Assembly (NCBI RefSeq): GCF_049319665.1
Contig: NZ_JBMOUD010000014.1
Location: 62,001-126,000 of the forward strand
From: JBMOUD01 sp049319665
GTDB taxonomy: Bacteria > Pseudomonadota > Gammaproteobacteria > Enterobacterales > Enterobacteriaceae
Direction of reading: 5' to 3'
DNA: 64,000 nt
A program made the translations under genes and the position numbers. How positions within the stretch are numbered: the stretch's first letter is position 1; every line of letters starts with the position of its first letter. A model generated the notes under the pieces. The model saw only the letters and a program-made list of their open reading frames with translations, was not told where the DNA came from and did not search any database. Below, one piece after another: positions 59,040 to 64,000 of the stretch.

Positions 59040-60134
59040 TTAACAACGTAATTCAAAGAACGCGCTGGCGACCACTTCCCCATTCATAATCAATTCAACC
59101 TGATGCTTGCCCGGATAATGTTTACGCGTGGTGAAATCACGGATCTGCTGTTTACGGCTAAAGCGAATGCGCTCGCCGGGTGCCAGTATTAACTCCTTCA
59201 GCTTAAATACCTTGCTCGATGTGGTCCCGTTTTGCCGCACATAGTGCAGGCGGTAATCGATGATAAGTTTTTGCGTATCAGTAGAGGTTGAACTGAGATC
59301 GGCGGATAACGTTATGCTGTCGCCAAGAGAGAGTTGCCCTGGAGAAATGCTAAATTCATGGGCGGTAATCTCTGGCACGGCATCTGCGCCCATTATCGCC
59401 AGCGCTTTGTTGTTGCCTTGTTTTATCAGCGTGCGCAGTGCCTGACGAATAATCCAGCGGGTTTGCGGGTTATTGCTATCCCATTGTGCGACGCGATCCA
59501 GCACCCAATCAGGATGAGATTTCGTCACATCATTAAGATGATTCGCCACCGAGCGACGCACATACAAGCTCGGATCGTTGTGCAAATTTTCCAGAATAGG
59601 GGCCGCCAGTTCCGGGGAGGCTTCAATTTCTGCCAGTCGGAATGACCAAGGCAGCCGGGGGCGAGACCCTTCGCTTGCCAACCGGCGCACGGCGGCATGG
59701 CAATCCAGCGACCAGGCTTTCATGATGTCCAGCGCGCGCGGTGTATCGTCACGTAAGAACTCACGCACTGCAAATTCGGACGTGCCGAACGGCGTAAAGA
59801 ATTTTAATGCTGCCATTGAACGCTCAAAATCATGTCGGCCGTATTGCCCGACATAATCCGGTGCGATGAACGACATAAAGCCTTTGCTCAGTCGGGGAGC
59901 GGCGTCGACTAATAACAGTAATGCTGAGTCATAATCTTTTGTTGCCAGCGCGATGGCGTCGCTGGTGCGGCGAACTCGCTGCATTAATGTCAGGTCATCC
60001 AAGCCATCAAGCACCGTCGAGAGGAAAACCTTTTCATCAATATCGGTATTTATCGATTTAAGTAGGGTTGCCAAGGTACGAAACTGCTGTTCGCATAGTA
60101 AGTCTTTGAATGGGATAGGGTCTTTGCTTGCCAT
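59040..60134 (-). CDS. DNA alkylation repair protein, AlkC type
   Basis: A 364-residue HEAT-like repeat DNA glycosylase of the AlkC/AlkD group, which excises alkylated bases. The repeat part (about 1-255) has FKDLLCEQQFRTLATLLKSI, HDFERSMAALKFFTPFGTSEFAVREF, LPWSFRLAEIEASPELAAPILENLHNDPS and YVRRSVANHLNDVTKSHPDWVLD, the DNA-contact signature. The C-terminal about 105 residues (from ITAHEFSISPGQLSLGD) form an Ig-like domain, as found in AlkC. It diverges from the gene at 60293 across a long palindrome. Confidence 0.87.
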   Translation of the reverse strand: MASKDPIPFKDLLCEQQFRTLATLLKSINTDIDEKVFLSTVLDGLDDLTLMQRVRRTSDAIALATKDYDSALLLLVDAAPRLSKGFMSFIAPDYVGQYGRHDFERSMAALKFFTPFGTSEFAVREFLRDDTPRALDIMKAWSLDCHAAVRRLASEGSRPRLPWSFRLAEIEASPELAAPILENLHNDPSLYVRRSVANHLNDVTKSHPDWVLDRVAQWDSNNPQTRWIIRQALRTLIKQGNNKALAIMGADAVPEITAHEFSISPGQLSLGDSITLSADLSSTSTDTQKLIIDYRLHYVRQNGTTSSKVFKLKELILAPGERIRFSRKQQIRDFTTRKHYPGKHQVELIMNGEVVASAFFELRC

Positions 60135-60203
60135 TTTTATTAGGATCTCCGTTCGCTATGCCATACGTCACGGCACAACTCACAGTATTGCAGACCCGGC
60201 TGT

Positions 60204-60246
60204 CAGTTTCTGTCAGGAGTGTTGCTCAGACTCCTGACAGAAACTG
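60204..60246. promoter_or_regulatory. Perfect 17-bp inverted repeat, probable operator
   Basis: CAGTTTCTGTCAGGAGT (60204-60220) is the exact inverse of ACTCCTGACAGAAACTG (60230-60246) around a 9-base centre. CTGTCAG also occurs at 60200-60206. It lies between two divergent genes, with no T-tract, so an operator is more likely than a terminator. The YafY/WYL regulator downstream is a natural candidate binder. Confidence 0.6.
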
Positions 60247-60292
60247 TCGCAGTGATAGATGATAATCAATGTATCTAAAACAGGAGGTCACA

Positions 60293-60658
60293 ATGCAAGA
60301 TATTACTCATAACTTACCCGAGGTTATCCAGGCTAACATTGCAGCTCATAATGAGCGTGATGAAGATACTTTTATCTCAACGTTTGCTTCAGATGCTTTG
60401 CTCAATGATGCAAGTCGAGAATTCTTTGGACATGATGCTATTCGAGGTTGGGTCAAAAAAGAGATATTCGATGATAGCGTAACGATGACGGTGAAAAAGG
60501 CGTATATCAATCATGGTAATATTATTATTCATGCTATTGTTGATGGCACATTCGATAAGTCAAAATTACCAGACCCTGTTATCCTTACTTATTATTTTAG
60601 CGTGAGGGATGAGAAAATAACGCAATTAATTATCTTATTAAATAAAGATATTTATTAA
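60293..60658 (+). CDS. NTF2/SnoaL-like domain protein
   Basis: A 121-residue protein of the NTF2-like superfamily: IQANIAAHNERDEDTFISTFASDALLNDA, then FFGHDAIRGWVKKEIF and YYFSVRDEKITQLIILLN, the usual cone-shaped fold order. It may be an isomerase, hydrolase or ligand binder; no catalytic site can be assigned. The start at 60293 has AGGAGG upstream. It is followed 91 bases on by a YafY-type regulator gene, an often-seen pairing. Confidence 0.8.
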   Translation: MQDITHNLPEVIQANIAAHNERDEDTFISTFASDALLNDASREFFGHDAIRGWVKKEIFDDSVTMTVKKAYINHGNIIIHAIVDGTFDKSKLPDPVILTYYFSVRDEKITQLIILLNKDIY

Positions 60659-60749
60659 TGGCTATTAATGTCTGAAGTTTGTTTCAATGTTAGTGATGGT
60701 TATTTCTATGTTATGATGACGTTTATAATCAACTTCGAGATAATACATT

Positions 60750-61430
60750 ATGTCACGTGCTGCCAGACTTCTTGATATTCTTCAAATTCTCAGAGGAAGG
60801 CAGCGTCCAACGACGGCCAAAGAGTTGTCGGTGGCGGTGAGTGTATCGGAAAGAACAATTTATCGAGATATCCTTTCATTAACCGCAGCCGGTGCGCATA
60901 TTGATGGTGAAGCTGGCGTCGGTTATTTACTGCGTAAAGAGACATTCCTACCGCCATTAATGCTGACGGAAGACGAGGCGGAATCGCTGTTACTCGGTTT
61001 GAGATATGTTAATCAACGAGGTGATACCACTTTAAAAGAAGTGGCAATGAATGCGCGGAGTAAATTGGTCAGTATTCTGCCTGATGCTATCCGTTTACAT
61101 GAACATTCACCGGAAGTATTACCCGGTCCTTCCTATGACTATTTTCCAGAAAATATATTGCCGCTTAATTTCTTTCGCATTGCTATTCGCCAGCAATTAC
61201 GTCTTTATATCTCGTATTCTGATGAGCAAAAAAATATCACTGAGCGAGAAATATGGCCAATGGCATTATCTTTTACCGATTCGGTGCGAATTTTAGTGGC
61301 CTGGTGCGAACTGCGCCAGCAATTTAGGTTCTTCCGTACCGATCGTATCCTTACCGCCCGCGAAGGGGAAAAATACCCGATATCCAGAACCAAGCTATTG
61401 AAGCAGTTCAAATCTCATTATGATTTTTAA
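60750..61430 (+). CDS. YafY-type HTH/WYL regulator
   Basis: A 226-residue regulator. The N-terminal DeoR-like winged helix (about 5-55) reads RLLDILQILRGRQRPTTAKE and SVSERTIYRDILSLTAAGA. The WYL domain (about 135-210) shows REIWPMALSFTDSVRILVAW, CELRQQFRFFRTDRI, the characteristic end. WYL domains bind nucleotides or other ligands. It likely controls the adjacent NTF2-like gene and perhaps the alkC-like gene through the 60204 palindrome. Confidence 0.9.
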   Translation: MSRAARLLDILQILRGRQRPTTAKELSVAVSVSERTIYRDILSLTAAGAHIDGEAGVGYLLRKETFLPPLMLTEDEAESLLLGLRYVNQRGDTTLKEVAMNARSKLVSILPDAIRLHEHSPEVLPGPSYDYFPENILPLNFFRIAIRQQLRLYISYSDEQKNITEREIWPMALSFTDSVRILVAWCELRQQFRFFRTDRILTAREGEKYPISRTKLLKQFKSHYDF

Positions 61431-61436
61431 ATGACT

Positions 61437-61453
61437 CGCGCACTGAATGCGCG
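61437..61453. other. Small hairpin between convergent genes
   Basis: CGCGC (61437-61441) pairs with GCGCG (61449-61453) between two convergent genes. It has no clear T-run and is weak evidence of a terminator. Confidence 0.3.
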
Positions 61454-61480
61454 CATGAAGAAATTAATCACGTTTTAACC

Positions 61481-62398
61481 TTAGCGGGTATTGTTATCCC
61501 AAGGTGAAGTGGTGAATTGCTCGATAAGCCAGTCGGAAAATACGCGGGTTTTCTGCGGTGTATAGCGTGCTGAAGGCCTAACCAGATGAATATCGCCGCT
61601 ATATTCGAACTGCCAGTCATTTAAAATTCGCACCAATTTTCCGCTATTAAGCTCATCTAAAATAAGCCATCGGGCGCTGATCATCACGCCCATTCCAGCC
61701 ACGCCCGCCGCGACCAGGGTGGTGGAGTCATTGGCTATCAAACGCTCATTCACTCTTACTGTCGCCGTTTTGTTACCCGTACGAAAACGCCAGTCTGGAT
61801 AGCCTTCGATACGAGGATTCACCAGACAGGCGTGCTCAGTGAGTTGCTCCGGCGTTTCGGGGGTACCATAGCGGGATAAATAAGCCGGGGCTGCGACCAA
61901 AATACGCTCGTTAGACGATAATCTGCGTGCGACCAGACGGCTGTCGGCCAGATCGCCAATACGTACCGCCAGATCGAAACGTTCATGTACCAGATCAACA
62001 TAGCGATCGGAGAATTCAGCATCGATAGTGATCTGCGGCCACGTAGCCATAAACTCAGGCAGTCGAGGTGAAATCCAGCGTTGCCCGAAGGTTGCGGGCA
62101 ACGCAATACGCAGCAGGCCAGAGGCGATCTGGTTGTTTTGAGTGACTTCGGCTGAGGCTTCATCCATCAGCGACAGCGCCGCTCGCATGCGCTGATAATA
62201 GCGCGTTCCCGCCTCGGTTGGGGCGAGGCGGCGGGTTGTGCGTTCCAGCAGTCGAATCCCCAAACGTGCCTCAAGCGCGCTGACCCGCCGAGAGATAATG
62301 GAGGCATCGCGATTGAGCACGCTGCTGGCCGCGGTGAAACTGCCTTTGTCAAAAGCCGCCAGAAAGGCCTGCACTTCATCTAACTCGCTGCCGTCCAT
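61481..62398 (-). CDS. LysR-family transcriptional regulator
   Basis: A 305-residue LysR regulator, the usual length. Helix-turn-helix: VQAFLAAFDKGSFTAASSVL, SIISRRVSALEARLGIRLLE (about 9-55), then TRRLAPTEAGTRYYQRM. The effector domain begins near residue 90 (GLLRIALPATFGQRWI). It resembles the aldehyde/quinone-responding group of enterobacterial LysR proteins (DhcR/YhjC-like), but the target is unknown. It follows the nimT-like gene on the same strand after 80 bases. Confidence 0.9.
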   Translation of the reverse strand: MDGSELDEVQAFLAAFDKGSFTAASSVLNRDASIISRRVSALEARLGIRLLERTTRRLAPTEAGTRYYQRMRAALSLMDEASAEVTQNNQIASGLLRIALPATFGQRWISPRLPEFMATWPQITIDAEFSDRYVDLVHERFDLAVRIGDLADSRLVARRLSSNERILVAAPAYLSRYGTPETPEQLTEHACLVNPRIEGYPDWRFRTGNKTATVRVNERLIANDSTTLVAAGVAGMGVMISARWLILDELNSGKLVRILNDWQFEYSGDIHLVRPSARYTPQKTRVFSDWLIEQFTTSPWDNNTR

Positions 62399-62477
62399 GC
62401 TATTCCCCAGATAATTGATAGTATCGCGATGCCTATTATCATCTGATTTATAGATGTTCAGCCAGCGTTGTCAGCGG

Positions 62478-63677
62478 CTATGGCACATCCGAGATACGAC
62501 GGGCGCGACCGGCCAGCCATCCGACAATGGCCATCACTACACAAAAAGCCAAGCACAATCCCAAAGACAGATGCCAGTTGTGGCTTATCTCATGCAGTTT
62601 ACCCATGAGCGGCGGGCCTGCGGCAGAAAGTAAATAACCCACGCATTGCACCATCCCTGAAAGCGCGGCGGCTTGATGCGCATTGGCGCTGCGCAGGCCG
62701 ACAAACGACAGGCTGAGGACCATGCTCATCCCGGTGCCGATACCCAGAAGTATGACCCAAAGGGTGGCCGCGGTAGGAGCAAATAACAAGCCTAACAGGC
62801 CGGCGATTGTCACCAAGGTTGATAAAAATGCGGGAACGCGCTGATCCTTTAATCGGGCGATAAAGGGGATCACAAACAGCACCGGAAGCGCACCTGAAAG
62901 CTGCAACAAGCCGTGCAGGGAGCCAGCTTGCGCAGCCGTATAACCGGCATCTTGTAAAATATCTGGTAGCCAGCTGATGGCGACATAGTTGATAAAGGAG
63001 TTGATGCCAAAGAACAGCGTCACTTGCCAGGCTAACGCCGAATGCCAGACCTTGTTACTGTCAGCTGAATTCAGGGCGTTTGGCGCCATAACCGTATGGC
63101 TACGCAACTGAGGTAACCAGACAATCGCGCTGATAATTGGCAGCAAGATAAAGATGCCGGTTGCAAAGCGCCAGCCGAAGTGGGAAGCCTGCGACAATGG
63201 CACCACAATAGCGGAACTTAACGCCGCCATCGCGCCCATTGATAAGGCATAAAACGCGGTGAGTATCGTCACTTTCGCCGGGAAATCGCGCTTTATCAGG
63301 CTGGGTAACAGCACATTAATAATCGCGATACCGCTACCTATCACCAACGTGCCGAGATAGAGATTCCACTCCGAACCGGTCGAGCGCACAGCAATACCGA
63401 TAGCGGTAACGCATAAGGCGATAAACAGCGTGCGTTCAATACCATATTCGCGAGAAATTCTGGCGGCGAAAGGGGAGATAAAAGCAAAAGCCAGCAGCGG
63501 CAGCGTGATCAACATCGATACGTTAGTGGTGCTAAGCGTAAAGCTATGTTTGATGGTGTCTAATAATGGCGCAATGCCGCTTATCGGCGCGCGCAGCGTT
63601 GTCGCAATTAACAAGATCCCGATAATAAGCAAGACGGGTCGTGCCACTGAATGACTGAGAACAGATGGGTTGCTCAT
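62478..63677 (-). CDS. nimT: MFS transporter, NimT/CynX family
   Basis: A 399-residue transporter with twelve hydrophobic helices. The N-terminal pattern LLIIGILLIATTLRAPISGIAPLLDTI is typical of the CynX/NimT family, and FFGINSFINYVAISWLPDIL occurs in helix 7. In E. coli NimT (YeaN) exports 2-nitroimidazole and is repressed by the divergent AraC-type NimR (YeaM). Here a NimR-like gene is divergent 107 bases away, so the pair is conserved. Confidence 0.85.
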   Translation of the reverse strand: MSNPSVLSHSVARPVLLIIGILLIATTLRAPISGIAPLLDTIKHSFTLSTTNVSMLITLPLLAFAFISPFAARISREYGIERTLFIALCVTAIGIAVRSTGSEWNLYLGTLVIGSGIAIINVLLPSLIKRDFPAKVTILTAFYALSMGAMAALSSAIVVPLSQASHFGWRFATGIFILLPIISAIVWLPQLRSHTVMAPNALNSADSNKVWHSALAWQVTLFFGINSFINYVAISWLPDILQDAGYTAAQAGSLHGLLQLSGALPVLFVIPFIARLKDQRVPAFLSTLVTIAGLLGLLFAPTAATLWVILLGIGTGMSMVLSLSFVGLRSANAHQAAALSGMVQCVGYLLSAAGPPLMGKLHEISHNWHLSLGLCLAFCVVMAIVGWLAGRARRISDVP

Positions 63678-63784
63678 AGAATAAAATGACTCAATGCGGT
63701 GGAGATAAAAGGCAAGTTTACGTATCGCTACCGAGGATGAATTACGTTATATTGACAAAAAAATCACTAAAAACAGTCATCGTG

Positions 63785-64000
63785 ATGCCAACCCTAAAAG
63801 AAGCACCCGCATTGTTTAATCCTGATGTGCTAACGCAGCCCGTTATTTCCTTCTTTTACGAAATTTCTGACGGCACCATTGAATCGCCTAAACACACTCA
63901 CCGTAAAGGGCAGCTGGTCGTCGCTATGCACGGCAGTGTGATCTGTGAAACCGATAAAGGCTGGTGGATGGTGCCGCCACATTGCGCGGTGTGGATCCCC
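63785..64000 (+). CDS. nimR: AraC-family regulator NimR-like, truncated by the window end
   Basis: The first 72 codons of an AraC-type regulator with an N-terminal cupin. ISFFYEISDGTIESPKHTHR and KGQLVVAMHGSVICET, then WWMVPPHCAVWIP, match the NimR/YeaM start, where HxHxxGQL is the cupin signature. The DNA-binding half lies beyond the window. It is divergent from nimT. Confidence 0.82.
   Translation, partial: MPTLKEAPALFNPDVLTQPVISFFYEISDGTIESPKHTHRKGQLVVAMHGSVICETDKGWWMVPPHCAVWIP

Noticed and set aside
1..64000. CRISPR arrays, tRNA and rRNA genes
   Set aside because: No regularly spaced repeat of 25-40 bases with unique spacers, and no tRNA cloverleaf or rRNA sequence was recognised.

Overview
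The window is chromosomal-looking DNA from a member of the Enterobacterales, most likely Yersiniaceae or a near relative such as Yersinia, Serratia, Rahnella or Hafnia. The evidence is the enterobacterial gene content (yghU, a nimT/nimR-type pair, a chromosomal aac(6')-I family gene), moderate GC in the core genes, and a palindromic intergenic repeat of a kind common in those genomes. Species cannot be fixed from the window alone.

Positions 571-31226 hold a complete type VI secretion system (T6SS), all genes on the + strand: an SH3-type lipoprotein, tssJ, tssK, tssL (with OmpA-like domain), tssM, tagF, tssA, tssB, tssC, a candidate effector with membrane partners, hcp, four small exported proteins (three with LprI-type domains), tagH (fha), pppA, a periplasmic protein, tagJ, tssE, tssF, tssG, clpV, ppkA and vgrG. 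All 13 core components are present. PpkA, PppA, TagH and TagF form the threonine-phosphorylation control circuit, so firing is probably set post-translationally.

Positions 31294-37328 form a striking array of about nine small, mostly signal-peptide-bearing proteins between vgrG and the rhs locus, with no recognisable toxin. Four share one C-terminal domain behind two different N-terminal domains. Among them is a cytosolic ADP-ribosylglycohydrolase with an N-terminal extension, like the immunity protein Tri1. I read this as an array of orphan immunity or inhibitor genes.

Positions 37475-42729 encode an EagR-type chaperone, a 1478-residue PAAR-Rhs effector with an unassigned C-terminal toxin, and its overlapping immunity gene. 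Positions 43000-44632 are a graveyard of displaced rhs tips, a decayed toxin and orphan immunity genes. A perfect Fur-box match and a near-consensus promoter precede a small exported protein there.

Positions 45213-50321 are a mobile and defence island: an ISL3-family transposase, an aminoglycoside 6'-N-acetyltransferase, a colicin E1-like pore-forming bacteriocin with its opposed immunity gene, a decayed Tn3-family transposase end with a 36/38 match to the Tn3 terminal repeat, a serine-recombinase fragment, and a stand-alone protein resembling the CNF Rho-deamidase catalytic domain.

Positions 50823-64000 look like ordinary accessory and housekeeping chromosome: nitroreductase plus TetR regulator with two visible operators, a LysR fragment, an amidohydrolase with an MFS exporter, an RcnB-like protein, AraC regulator, PEBP-family protein, yghU, an AlkC-type DNA glycosylase, an NTF2-like protein with a YafY/WYL regulator, a LysR regulator, and a nimT-like transporter divergent from a truncated nimR-like regulator at the window edge. 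No tRNA, rRNA or CRISPR array was seen.
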